Below, in pieces: positions 17,127-24,980 of a DNA stretch of 64,000 nucleotides. The stretch spans positions 124,001 through 188,000 of the forward strand of contig JAXGYK010000002.1 of NCBI GenBank assembly GCA_040772305.1, given 5' to 3'. Position numbers and translations under genes: made by a program. Within the stretch, counting starts at the first letter, position 1. Each line of letters begins with the position of its first letter. Source of the DNA: Mesolinea sp040772305 (GTDB lineage: Bacteria; Chloroflexota; Anaerolineae; Anaerolineales; Anaerolineaceae). The notes under the pieces were generated by a model that was not told the DNA's origin, did no database searches, and worked only from the letters and a program-made list of their open reading frames with translations.

Positions 17127-17930
17127 TTATGCGGGGCGGTGGGTATCCGGGTAGCGGTCTACCTCATGCGGTTTTAGGGCAGTTTCAGCAGCGCTGTGCG
17201 TATCAGCCTTTTTGTCTTTGCGCGGATTCCAAACCAACTTAAGCCATAGGGCGTAAAGTTGGGTAAAGGTCTTCCAAAGGTGCCGGAAGTTAAAAAACTG
17301 CGAAACGCCATAGGTGCGGTGGTAATGGTGAACAGGGGCTTCGCGGAAGACAAAACCGGCATCCTGAAATTTCTTAACCATTTCAAGGCAAATGGTGCCG
17401 GAAACCGATTCGAGCTCAACGGAATCGAAGAGTGAACGGCGTATGAGCCGGAAGTCGCAATCAACATCGCGCAGTTTAAAACCGAAGGCAAACTTGACCA
17501 GGTGATGGTAAACACGGCCGATTATTCTGCGGTAGAGTGGGTCATGCCGGACAATTTTGTAGCCGTTTACAATGTCTACACCTGGCTCCCAAGCCTGAAC
17601 CAAATCCTTTAATTCCAGGGGGTTGTACTGGGCATCTCCATCGGTATAAAAAATCCACTCTTTAGTGGCATTGGCAAAGCCGCTGCGCAGAGCCATGCCA
17701 TAGCCTTTGTTGCCGGCATGTTGAATAACGCGCAGTTCGGGCGTGCGTGCAGCCAGCTCATCCAAAACCTGCTGGGTGTAATCGGAAGAACCATCGTTTA
17801 CTACAATAACTTCGTAGTCATCGGTAAGTTCACGCATGGCCAGAATTGCCGTAAGCACCATGCTGGTGATTGTGCCGCCATCGTTGTAGGCAGGGAAAAA
17901 TGCAGAAATACCGCCGGGAATCTTTTTCAT
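17127..17930 (-). CDS. Family 2 glycosyltransferase
   Basis: The 267-residue GT-A fold enzyme has AYNDGGTI at the N-terminus, EVIVVNDGSSDYTQQVL (about 41-57), AGNKGYGMALRSGF, and the DxD-like TDGDAQYNPLEL (about 95-106). Later it has DVDCDFRLIRR and YHRTYGVSQFFNF. It resembles DPM1/undecaprenyl-phosphate sugar transferases, but lacks a long C-terminal membrane part. It lies 14 bp downstream of a GT-C membrane glycosyltransferase. Together they could make and use a lipid-linked sugar for protein or wall glycosylation. This is inference from context. Confidence 0.85.
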   Translation of the reverse strand: MKKIPGGISAFFPAYNDGGTITSMVLTAILAMRELTDDYEVIVVNDGSSDYTQQVLDELAARTPELRVIQHAGNKGYGMALRSGFANATKEWIFYTDGDAQYNPLELKDLVQAWEPGVDIVNGYKIVRHDPLYRRIIGRVYHHLVKFAFGFKLRDVDCDFRLIRRSLFDSVELESVSGTICLEMVKKFQDAGFVFREAPVHHYHRTYGVSQFFNFRHLWKTFTQLYALWLKLVWNPRKDKKADTHSAAETALKPHEVDRYPDTHRPA

Positions 17931-17944
17931 AACGACCTATCTTA

Positions 17945-19579
17945 TCATGGATAGAGGTGCTGCGGTGTTGGACAGACCGCATTTGGGAACTGCGGACAAA
18001 GTGATTCACGGACAAAGAGCTTGGCAACCGGGTCTTCATGGATCAGGAGGTAGCCCGGAAGATTATCCGTATCTAACTTATAGTAGAAAACGCGGCTGGC
18101 TGAAAGCTGGTCCGGGTTAATTCCGCTGGCATCAAGGTTCATATAATCCCGGATGCGCTGTTTTTGGATATAGAGCAGGTCAAAATTACCCTCATCAATA
18201 TAACCTTGCTGCAGCATCTCAAAGCTGGTTTCGGAGCTGATATCGGCTTGGTCAGGGAAGTAGAGCCGGTAATCGTAGTAGATGTGCAAAGGGCGTTGAT
18301 CCAGTTTGTTTAGCAGTTTTTCTACTTGCTGAAAAGAGGCAATAGCCGGATTGTTCCGGGCACGTTGGGTGCGTCCGATCAGGTAGTGTGCATCCTGGAA
18401 GCTAAAAAGCAAGGCCTGCAGGATCACCAAAGCTAAAGCACCGGTCTGCATCCATCGTGGAAAGGTGAGGCTGGACTTGGAAACATCGGAGGAGGGATTG
18501 CCCCAGCCAGGCAAAAAGATAGCTAAACTGGAGATGAGCGGCAGCCCTACCGGTAACCAGTATTGGTATTTGAAATGTGTACCTGTTAACAGCATGACGC
18601 TCAAGGGGATACTCCATGTCAGGATTATCGCGAAAGTCAGCTTTTTCGGGCCTCGAAACGCTCCGATAATCAGGCCAATCAAAGCCAGGCACAAAAAGTA
18701 GAGCTGGCCGTAAGCTTCGGTGAGCCAGGGCAAGGCTGCCGAAAGTCCGGTTTCGTACACCAGGCCATAACCGCTGCTAATCCCCTGAAATTCAGCTCTA
18801 AGCGTGTAAAGGTAGAGTTTTAGAGAGGGAAAATAGAATAAAAATGGATTGGAGACCACAAAGGCCAGGCCCATAATGGCCAGAAAGGCCAGACCTTTTA
18901 GAGCGACTTGCTTAAAGTTTAAGCGTTTGCTATGCAGCCCCCAGAGCAGTAAGCTAAGGATCGTAAGAAAAAAGTACACCCCTACCAGTTTTGCAGCAGT
19001 GAGTACCCCGCAAAAGGCCGCTGCCCAGTAAAAGTGCTTTCCAAAACGCAGTTTGTCCTGGACTAAGAAAAAGATCACCAATGCACTGAGAAAAATTACC
19101 AGTCCGTCAGGATGCAGCCAGGTGCCATTAAAGCTTATGGCCGGAACCAGCAAAAGCAGCAAATAGAGCGCAAGCGAGCGCCAGGTCTTAAACCCATCCT
19201 GCAGCCAGACCAGTATAAGCAAACCAGCCAGCATGGGCAGCACAGATACGAACTGGCGTAAAACGAGCATGAGCAAGGGCGTATTCTCAAACTGACCTGT
19301 TGCACGCAAACCCCATGCAAGGGCACCGCTAAGCCCAAAAAAGGGGAAGCCATAATGGTAAAAGTCGTAATTGATAAACTGCTGCAATCCCTGCTGCAAG
19401 TTTGTAGCAGGTCTGCTCATTCTGGCAATCACATCGTAGATTGCAGCTTCGTCAGGCTCGAATATTCCTACCATGGCGCGGTTCTCGGACCCCTTGCTGT
19501 TCGGGATACAGAAGAGAGCAAAGACCACAATACTGATTAGTACAAGCGAGGTAAGAACTTTATTACGCTTTTTAAGCAT
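17945..19579 (-). CDS. Polytopic GT-C (PMT/ArnT-like) glycosyltransferase
   Basis: The 544-residue protein has about ten to twelve membrane helices and a soluble C-terminal domain of some 150 residues. The first extracytoplasmic loop contains the acidic motif IFEPDEAAIYD (about 39-49), as expected for GT-C enzymes that use polyprenyl-phosphate sugars. WLHPDGLVIFLSA and THFKYQYWLPVGLP later in the chain fit the PMT/GT39 superfamily. The start lies seven bases after TATAAT (19587-19592), whose TAA is also the stop of the ABC-F gene. A leaderless transcript is likely. It precedes the GT2 gene. Confidence 0.78.
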   Translation of the reverse strand: MLKKRNKVLTSLVLISIVVFALFCIPNSKGSENRAMVGIFEPDEAAIYDVIARMSRPATNLQQGLQQFINYDFYHYGFPFFGLSGALAWGLRATGQFENTPLLMLVLRQFVSVLPMLAGLLILVWLQDGFKTWRSLALYLLLLLVPAISFNGTWLHPDGLVIFLSALVIFFLVQDKLRFGKHFYWAAAFCGVLTAAKLVGVYFFLTILSLLLWGLHSKRLNFKQVALKGLAFLAIMGLAFVVSNPFLFYFPSLKLYLYTLRAEFQGISSGYGLVYETGLSAALPWLTEAYGQLYFLCLALIGLIIGAFRGPKKLTFAIILTWSIPLSVMLLTGTHFKYQYWLPVGLPLISSLAIFLPGWGNPSSDVSKSSLTFPRWMQTGALALVILQALLFSFQDAHYLIGRTQRARNNPAIASFQQVEKLLNKLDQRPLHIYYDYRLYFPDQADISSETSFEMLQQGYIDEGNFDLLYIQKQRIRDYMNLDASGINPDQLSASRVFYYKLDTDNLPGYLLIHEDPVAKLFVRESLCPQFPNAVCPTPQHLYP

Positions 19580-19586
19580 GGTAAAG

Positions 19587-19592
19587 ATTATA
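19587..19592 (-). promoter_or_regulatory. -10 box of a leaderless promoter (GT-C gene)
   Basis: TATAAT on the minus strand ends seven bases before the ATG at 19579 and overlaps the stop codon of the ABC-F gene. Confidence 0.5.
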
Positions 19593-21144
19593 CCGGCCTG
19601 TGCTCTGGAATTAAGTCTGCAGCGTACCCTTTTCTGATTTCAGTTTCCTGCAGTTCCCATGTTTGTGTGCAAACCCGGCTGATGAAAGCACGGTCGTGCG
19701 CAACTAAAAGCAAACCGCCGCTAAAAGCCTGCAATGCCAGCTCGAACTGTTCCCGCGAGGGGATATCCAGATGGTTGACCGGTTCATCCAGTACCAGAAA
19801 GTTCGCACCCTGCGCCACAATTCGGGCCAGCATCAAGCGGGCACGCTGCCCAAAGCTCAGCAGACTGGCAGGCAGGCGCACCTGCGTTTCGTCCAGGAGG
19901 AAGTAATGCAAAAAATGGTGGATTTCGTTAAGCGGCGCAGCTTTAACCGCCCCTAATATTTCCAGTGCATTTTGCTCTGGCGGCAGGTCGTCCTGCTTTT
20001 GGGCTAAGTATCCCGGTTTTACACTGGGCCCCCACTGAAAGCTGCCGGCCGAGGGCGTCAATTGGCCCAGTAAAACTTTAAGCAGAGTGCTTTTTCCGGA
20101 GCCATTCGGTCCAATCAATGCGATGCGCTCGCCATCCAGAATTTGCAGGTTCAGATTTTGGAAGAGCGGGCGGCCCGGATAGTGAAAAGAGAGGTCTTCT
20201 GTTTGCAGAACCCTCTGTGAACGGTGGCTGTTTTCATCAAAATTGATGCGCAGGCGCCAACGCTCCAGAGGTTTTTCGATGCGTTCTTCACTTTCAAGGT
20301 AGCGTTCCAGGCGCTTCTTTTTTGCCAGGCCCTTGCGGGCAACTTTTTTGGCATAGCGGCGCATTTTACTGTCTTTCGTTTGGTTTTCGGACCAGCGTGC
20401 CTGTTCTGCAGTGGTTTTCCAATCAGCCGTCAGGCGCCTGATCTCTGCCTGCTGGTCTTTCCAAACTGCGTAAGCCTTTTCCTGTTCCCGCTTTTTTTGC
20501 TCCGCATAGCCGCTGTAGTCCCCGATGTGTTTTTCTATTTTGTGGGAAATATCGTCCAGCTCAAAAACAGCCTCAATGGTTCGGTCCAGAAATACGCGGT
20601 CATGCGAGATAAGCAAGATCGTTCCGCGATAGTGTTTAATCTCTTGCTCCAGCCACTCCAGTGCACGGATGTCCAGGTGATTGGTAGGCTCATCCAAAAG
20701 TAAAACCTGCGGTTGGGCAAGCAGCAGGGCACTCAGGTGCACCCGTGTCAGTTCACCGCCACTTAAAGCTGCTATTGACTGGTTCAGACTAAGCTGCGGC
20801 AGGCCCAATGCGGCCAGGGTGGCTAAGGCACGGCCTTCTTCTTTGCTTTGGAGACGCCTGTTCTTGACAGGAAGCCAGTGTTCCCCTAACAAGGCCTGGC
20901 CCACATTTTCGGCTTTCAGCGCGGCAGGGTTTTGAGGAAGGTAGCCCAAACGCTCACCCTTGCTGCGAATGATGCTGCCGCTATCGGGTTTGAGGTCCCC
21001 GGTGATAATTTGAAAGAGCGTACTTTTCCCGCTGCCGTTCGCGCCAACCAAAGCAGCTTTTTCGCCAGCTTTCATGTGGAGACTTACCTGATCCAGAATC
21101 AGGGTATGGCCAAAGCGTTTTGAAATTCGGTTTACCTGCAGCAT
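19588..21144 (-). CDS. ABC-F family ATPase
   Basis: The 518-residue protein has two ABC ATPase domains and no membrane part. Walker A motifs are GANGSGKST (about 34-42) and GPNGSGKST (about 345). Signature and Walker B are LSGGELTRVHL/LLLDEPTNHLDI in domain 1 and LSFGQRARLML/LVLDEPVNHLDI in domain 2. The linker of about 80 charged residues (about 235-315) is the P-site tRNA-interaction motif of ABC-F proteins. These act on ribosomes as translation factors or antibiotic-resistance protectors. Which role applies here is open. It overlaps the upstream GNAT gene by 13 bases. Confidence 0.9.
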   Translation of the reverse strand: MLQVNRISKRFGHTLILDQVSLHMKAGEKAALVGANGSGKSTLFQIITGDLKPDSGSIIRSKGERLGYLPQNPAALKAENVGQALLGEHWLPVKNRRLQSKEEGRALATLAALGLPQLSLNQSIAALSGGELTRVHLSALLLAQPQVLLLDEPTNHLDIRALEWLEQEIKHYRGTILLISHDRVFLDRTIEAVFELDDISHKIEKHIGDYSGYAEQKKREQEKAYAVWKDQQAEIRRLTADWKTTAEQARWSENQTKDSKMRRYAKKVARKGLAKKKRLERYLESEERIEKPLERWRLRINFDENSHRSQRVLQTEDLSFHYPGRPLFQNLNLQILDGERIALIGPNGSGKSTLLKVLLGQLTPSAGSFQWGPSVKPGYLAQKQDDLPPEQNALEILGAVKAAPLNEIHHFLHYFLLDETQVRLPASLLSFGQRARLMLARIVAQGANFLVLDEPVNHLDIPSREQFELALQAFSGGLLLVAHDRAFISRVCTQTWELQETEIRKGYAADLIPEHRPV

Positions 21145-22154
21145 CGGTCTAAGCTCTTACGGTAGACTATTTCGGTACGGTAGGGGGAGTACCCCAGGCT
21201 TTTGTACAGGCTTAGGGCTCCGCTGGGGTTTTCCGAATCGACCTCCAGGGCTGCTTCCTGCATGCCCAGGTCTTTAAACGCCTGCATACTGCGGCAAATC
21301 ATGGCCTTGGCCAGACCGTGGCCGCGCCAAGGACGCCTTACGCTAATGTTTTCGGTATAGCCGCGCAGGACGCCGTTCTCCTGGTTGTACGCCTGGTCAA
21401 TATAAGCCAAGACTGTTCCGGCGACCTGGTTGCCATCCCACGCAACCTGAAAAAGATCCGGGTTCCATTCCGGGTCTGCCAGCCAATGCTGATAGTCTTC
21501 TTCGGTTACATTCTCGCTTTCCCACTCATCCTGAAAAGCTTCCACCGAGGCGTCCCAAATTTGACGCTCCTGTCCAGGAGCATAGGGACGGATCTCAATA
21601 CCCGAAGGAAGCGGAATCTCTGGGATAGGCATGGAAAGCGAACGGGACATCATGACGTAATAGCGAATTGGCTTAAATTTGTGTGCTTCCAGGTGCTCTT
21701 GCCAGCGCTTGTCCTGCTCCAGGCTGTCAAAGGTGAGCACACTTGGGAGGCCAGGGTTTTCTGCAGCAGCGATCTCACGAGCGCGCGCTTCGTCCCAATC
21801 TAACAGCACATCGTCCAGCCCCAGTTTTATCCCAGCCTGACTAATGCCCCGGATTCCATAAAAGCGGTTTTCTTTTCCATTGCTGGATTGATAGTGGGTA
21901 ATGCGCGTGTATGCCAGGGCCTGGCTGCCATCCTGAATAAGCAGCGAATCCGTTTCCAGTTTACAGCTGCCTAAATGCGCGTAGTCGTTACGAATTTGTT
22001 CCATTCTTACGGGACTCTCCATGATTCCGGCAGCGTACATATCCTTCAGGATGGAAAGAATCGCGTCATAATCACGTTCGCCTGTTAAGGCTCTAAAGCT
22101 CAGTTCCGGGAATTCGATTCTCAATTTTTCAAGAGTTTTTCTTACGCTCATCAT
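21132..22154 (-). CDS. GNAT family N-acetyltransferase
   Basis: The 340-residue protein is a two-lobed GNAT. The C-terminal half holds the acetyl-CoA site (ENISVRRPWRGHGLAKAMICRSMQAFKDLG, about 278-307, with the R/Q-x-x-G-x-G/A loop) and ALEVDSENPSGALSLYKSLGY. The N-terminal half looks like a degenerate GNAT domain. GAGGA precedes the ATG, and a second ATG follows directly. It is translated with the ABC-F gene. Acetyltransferase plus ABC-F pairs are often antibiotic-resistance genes, but the substrate cannot be assigned. Confidence 0.82.
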   Translation of the reverse strand: MMSVRKTLEKLRIEFPELSFRALTGERDYDAILSILKDMYAAGIMESPVRMEQIRNDYAHLGSCKLETDSLLIQDGSQALAYTRITHYQSSNGKENRFYGIRGISQAGIKLGLDDVLLDWDEARAREIAAAENPGLPSVLTFDSLEQDKRWQEHLEAHKFKPIRYYVMMSRSLSMPIPEIPLPSGIEIRPYAPGQERQIWDASVEAFQDEWESENVTEEDYQHWLADPEWNPDLFQVAWDGNQVAGTVLAYIDQAYNQENGVLRGYTENISVRRPWRGHGLAKAMICRSMQAFKDLGMQEAALEVDSENPSGALSLYKSLGYSPYRTEIVYRKSLDRCCR

Positions 22155-22166
22155 TGTTCCTCTTCG

Positions 22167-22202
22167 AAGAAACCACAGGTTCTGGAATCAGCGTGGTTTC
22201 TT
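22167..22202 (-). promoter_or_regulatory. Leader hairpin upstream of GNAT/ABC-F genes
   Basis: AAGAAACCAC and GTGGTTTCTT form a perfect 10-bp stem with a 16-nt loop. On the minus strand the stem ends about seven bases before the GAGGA ribosome site of the gene at 22154. There is no T-run, so it is not a terminator. It could affect translation of this operon. Confidence 0.35.
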
Positions 22203-22361
22203 GTGACTTTAAAGCAAAAAACGGCTGCTCTATCCGACCCAAACGAAATAACGCCCGCAGGCAAAATTCGTTTAGGAGTGAACTAGGGCAAAACCGTCAT
22301 GTTACTACCTAAATTCTAAGGGAGACATACCTGGCTTGTCAAGACGATGTATGGGTTCAAT

Positions 22362-22381
22362 TGTGAGGGGGTCAGCACATA
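22362..22381 (+). mobile_element. Solo left end of the 1200-bp IS
   Basis: Twenty bases are identical to the left terminus of the IS copies (TGTGAGGGGGTCAGCACATA), but the sequence after it differs and no right end is seen nearby. It is a remnant, or the end of a diverged relative. Confidence 0.7.
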
Positions 22382-22843
22382 TGAGACGCTGGAGGGGTTG
22401 AGAATGGAAACCTGGCATAAATATACTCCAAGGGTTTGAAGTTGTGCAAAGTACGGGACACGGTTATAGATTCTTTCTCACCTTCAATACCAGCTATGCT
22501 AGCCTTCAAAGAGCTCATCGCTAATAAAGAGCGGTTTTCCTTCTTCAGTTCTGAGCCCCTGGTAGAAGCTGCACTCCAATCCGAAGATCCAAGATTGCAC
22601 ATTGGAGCAAATGGGGATCGTCAGCTTTTTCCTGAAAACAGACCGACAGGACGCTTTTCTGTCTTAGAAAGTCTACAAGTCTATCCAGACGGAGCACTCT
22701 TGAGGCGAATCCGGCCTGTTGTAACCATGAGAACCCCATTCGTTATGGCAGAAAGCACTGAAAAGAATATACCGGACAGTGTTTATCGAATTCGAAAGCA
22801 GAATTGATGGATTTTACACATTTCTTGCGCATGAATAATTAAC

Positions 22844-22880
22844 AAACCGCCCACCCGGTTTTGGGCAGGCGGTTTTTCTG
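22844..22880. terminator. Bidirectional terminator after cstA
   Basis: AAACCGCC pairs with GGCGGTTT, with CCC/GGG extending the stem, and a T-rich run follows on the plus strand. On the minus strand the downstream sequence is TTTGTTAATTA. It ends the cstA transcript about 20 bp after its stop. Confidence 0.75.
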
Positions 22881-22900
22881 AGCAATACTGTAATCAGTGA

Positions 22901-23644
22901 TTATTGGGCAGGAGCGCCAAGGGCTTCCGACGGAGACTCGGTGTTTTTCCTGCGAGATAAAGCCAGAGCGGTTTCCACAGCCATCCAGATTGCCAGGACA
23001 ATGTAAATTAAGCTGGCGATGGGAATGATAATCTGGGCACCGCCCGGGAACGCGAAGGCTTTAGTAGTCACATTATCAACCACAGTCTCGACCACAGTAT
23101 AGGACAGGAAGGTCTTGATCAGAGACCAGGTGCTCATAATGAACATGAAGAGCGCTGGGAAGAAGGTGAAGATCCAGGCCTTCTTGAATTTGGCCGTGTT
23201 GAGCAACCAGGCGGTGATGCCGATGAGAGCAAGGGCGGCCAGAAGCTGATTGGAAGCTCCAAAGGTCGTCCAGAACATTTTCCAGGCAGGCACGGGATTG
23301 CCAGCAGCATCCTTGAGGGTGATGAGCATCAGAAGCAGGGGAACGCCGCCGGTGAGAATCGTGGCAATGATCTTACCAGCCCAGCCCTTGAAACCGGTGA
23401 GTTCCTGGATGATGTAACGACCCAGGCGGGTGCAGATATCCAGAGTGTCATAAACGAAGGTGGTGAAGGCCATCAAACCAAAGGAGATGCCAAAGGCCGG
23501 GCTGACGCCAATCAACTGCATGAAGGAGCCCAGGCCGGAGGCATAAACAAAGTTTGGCGACTTGGAGACGAGCGGGTCATCCTTGCTGAGCATCATGACG
23601 GTCGCCAGGGCGATGACAGCCACAATACCTTCAACCAGCATCAT
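22901..23644 (-). CDS. cstA: Carbon starvation protein CstA, C-terminal part (frameshifted)
   Basis: This 247-codon frame encodes the last part of CstA: MMLVEGIVAVIALAT, then about six membrane helices with SFGLMAFTTFVYDTLDICTRLGRYI and FWTTFGASNQLLAALAL. Its start overlaps the stop of the N-terminal frame (CATGATG). It becomes continuous with that frame by a -1 shift at the A-run 23675-23682, giving KKESDSKLVGYGMMLVEG as in intact homologues. CstA proteins import peptides or pyruvate during carbon limitation. The C-terminal tail is hydrophilic (RRKNTESPSEALGAPAQ). Confidence 0.85.
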   Translation of the reverse strand: MMLVEGIVAVIALATVMMLSKDDPLVSKSPNFVYASGLGSFMQLIGVSPAFGISFGLMAFTTFVYDTLDICTRLGRYIIQELTGFKGWAGKIIATILTGGVPLLLMLITLKDAAGNPVPAWKMFWTTFGASNQLLAALALIGITAWLLNTAKFKKAWIFTFFPALFMFIMSTWSLIKTFLSYTVVETVVDNVTTKAFAFPGGAQIIIPIASLIYIVLAIWMAVETALALSRRKNTESPSEALGAPAQ

Positions 23645-24678
23645 GCCGTAGCCAACCAGTTTGCTGTCGCTCTCTTTTTTTTAATCTGCTTGGAAGTAGT
23701 GCCCGAACTCACCAGGCTGTGGAAGCCTGAGCAGGCGCCACAAGCCACAGTGATAAAGAGCACGGGGAACATCGCCGGCCAGAAATCTGAAGCCTCGAGA
23801 CCTTTGGGGTTGAAGGCCGGGTATTGGATGGTATAACCGCCGAAAATGACGCCGATGAAGGCGATAATCAGTGATGCATACAGGAAGTAACCGCCCAAGT
23901 GTCCGCGGGGTTGGAGCAGTGCCCAGACCGGGACTACAGCAGCGACAAAGCAGTAGATCAAAACGATGATGTTCCAGACCTTCTGAGGAGCCAGACCCAG
24001 GATGGCAGGCATATTCAAGGGAATATACTGACCAACCCAGATGGAAAGGCCAACCAATGGCAGGAAGATAATGGTGGCCCAGGTAAGATTGAGCTTGGTG
24101 TATTTGAGCAGGAAGCCCATGAGTATCGGGAGGATCAGGTAGAGCAGGGAGGAGCTGGCAATCGCGCCGCCGCCGACCATTTCACCGTTGCCGATATCCA
24201 CCGTATTCACGAAGGACGAGGTGGTCACATCGGTGAAGGCCACAATAACCATGACCAGGGAGAACCAGATGAACAGATTGAAGAGAATCCAGGCCCGGCG
24301 GGAGACGTTCAACCGGACGGTTTCGGTGATGGAGCGCGCCTTGTTACGCAACGAAGCAACCAAAGCGCCCCAATCATGCACGCCGCCGATAAAGATGGAG
24401 CCCGCGATGATCCAGATGAGGGTCGGAAACCAGCCAAAGGACAGACCGGCAATGATGGGGCCGGTAATGGGACCAGCAGCCGCAATGGCGGAGAAGTGCT
24501 GACCCATGAGGAACCTCTTGTCGGTGGGGACATAGTCCAAGCCATCATTCATCTCTACAGCCGGGGTAACGTTGTTGTCATCAAGGACAAAGATTTTTTT
24601 GGCGAGGAATGTACCATAAGTAACGTAGGCAAGATAAAACAGCGCTACTACACCCAAGACAATAAAAAGAATATTCAT
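23641..24678 (-). CDS. cstA: Carbon starvation protein CstA, N-terminal part (frameshifted)
   Basis: The start is the ATG at 24678 with AGGAGG seven bases upstream. A longer frame to 24696 would include this site. The part encodes the CstA N-domain: ATYGTFLAKK-like first helix, MGQHFSAIAAAGPITGPIIAG, IGGVHDWGALVASLRNKARSI and VACGACSGFHSLVSSGTTSKQI, with about nine membrane helices. After KQI the frame goes wrong at an eight-A run and stops eleven codons later at 23641. With the other part, total length is about 585 residues, normal for the family. The product should be an inner-membrane peptide or pyruvate transporter. Confidence 0.85.
   Translation of the reverse strand: MNILFIVLGVVALFYLAYVTYGTFLAKKIFVLDDNNVTPAVEMNDGLDYVPTDKRFLMGQHFSAIAAAGPITGPIIAGLSFGWFPTLIWIIAGSIFIGGVHDWGALVASLRNKARSITETVRLNVSRRAWILFNLFIWFSLVMVIVAFTDVTTSSFVNTVDIGNGEMVGGGAIASSSLLYLILPILMGFLLKYTKLNLTWATIIFLPLVGLSIWVGQYIPLNMPAILGLAPQKVWNIIVLIYCFVAAVVPVWALLQPRGHLGGYFLYASLIIAFIGVIFGGYTIQYPAFNPKGLEASDFWPAMFPVLFITVACGACSGFHSLVSSGTTSKQIKKKRATANWLATA
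23674..23682 (-). other. A-run at the cstA frame break, canonical -1 slippery heptamer
   Basis: On the minus strand the codons read AAA AAA AAG, containing A_AAA_AAG in the correct phase. A -1 shift here moves exactly into the downstream frame. It may equally be a one-base loss in a homopolymer or an assembly error. Confidence 0.7.
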
Positions 24679-24954
24679 TGTTGACCTCCTAATCAAAAAT
24701 CCAAAATAATTAATTTATAGAATAATAAAGCAGGGAGATGGTATGAGTCTGATCAACGACCTCCTTTCATCAAGGACACGCGCTAAAACGAACTGAGACA
24801 AGTTGCTCAATCAAAACGCTTTCCCTTGAACCTTTCATGGAAGGCGTTGTTTCGGAATAGTACACCGATTCACAGGATGAATGATCTGTTTCTGGCTGAT
24901 TAAAGTTTATTGTATGCCACACCATTACTATATTATATGACAAATGACAAATTG
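24679..24954. other. Leader region of cstA
   Basis: AT-rich sequence. It contains an imperfect inverted repeat (AACGCTTTCC at 24815-24824, GGAAGGCGTT at 24839-24848) that could be an operator or a leader hairpin for cstA. No gene is seen. Confidence 0.3.
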
Positions 24955-24980
24955 CAAGTTAATCATTTAACGATAGTGAT
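24955..24980. repeat. 26-bp flanking direct repeat, left copy
   Basis: Starts CAAGTTAATCATTTAACG and matches 26047-26072 in all 26 positions. The two copies flank the IS at 24981-26046. Confidence 0.93.

Larger units (their letters stand above)
22155..22900. other. 746-bp stretch with hairpin, IS end remnant and no supported gene
   Basis: It holds a leader hairpin for the GNAT gene (22167-22202), a 33-bp segment resembling one at 26337, a 20-bp IS end (22362-22381) and a terminator (22844-22880). Between 22382 and 22840 both strands have open frames (for example 22436-22807 on plus), but without ribosome sites or recognisable motifs. A decayed mobile element is the likeliest content. Confidence 0.4.

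Noticed and set aside
22436..22807. 123-codon plus-strand frame
   Set aside because: No ribosome site, no domain, and both strands are partly open here. Treated as decayed DNA.
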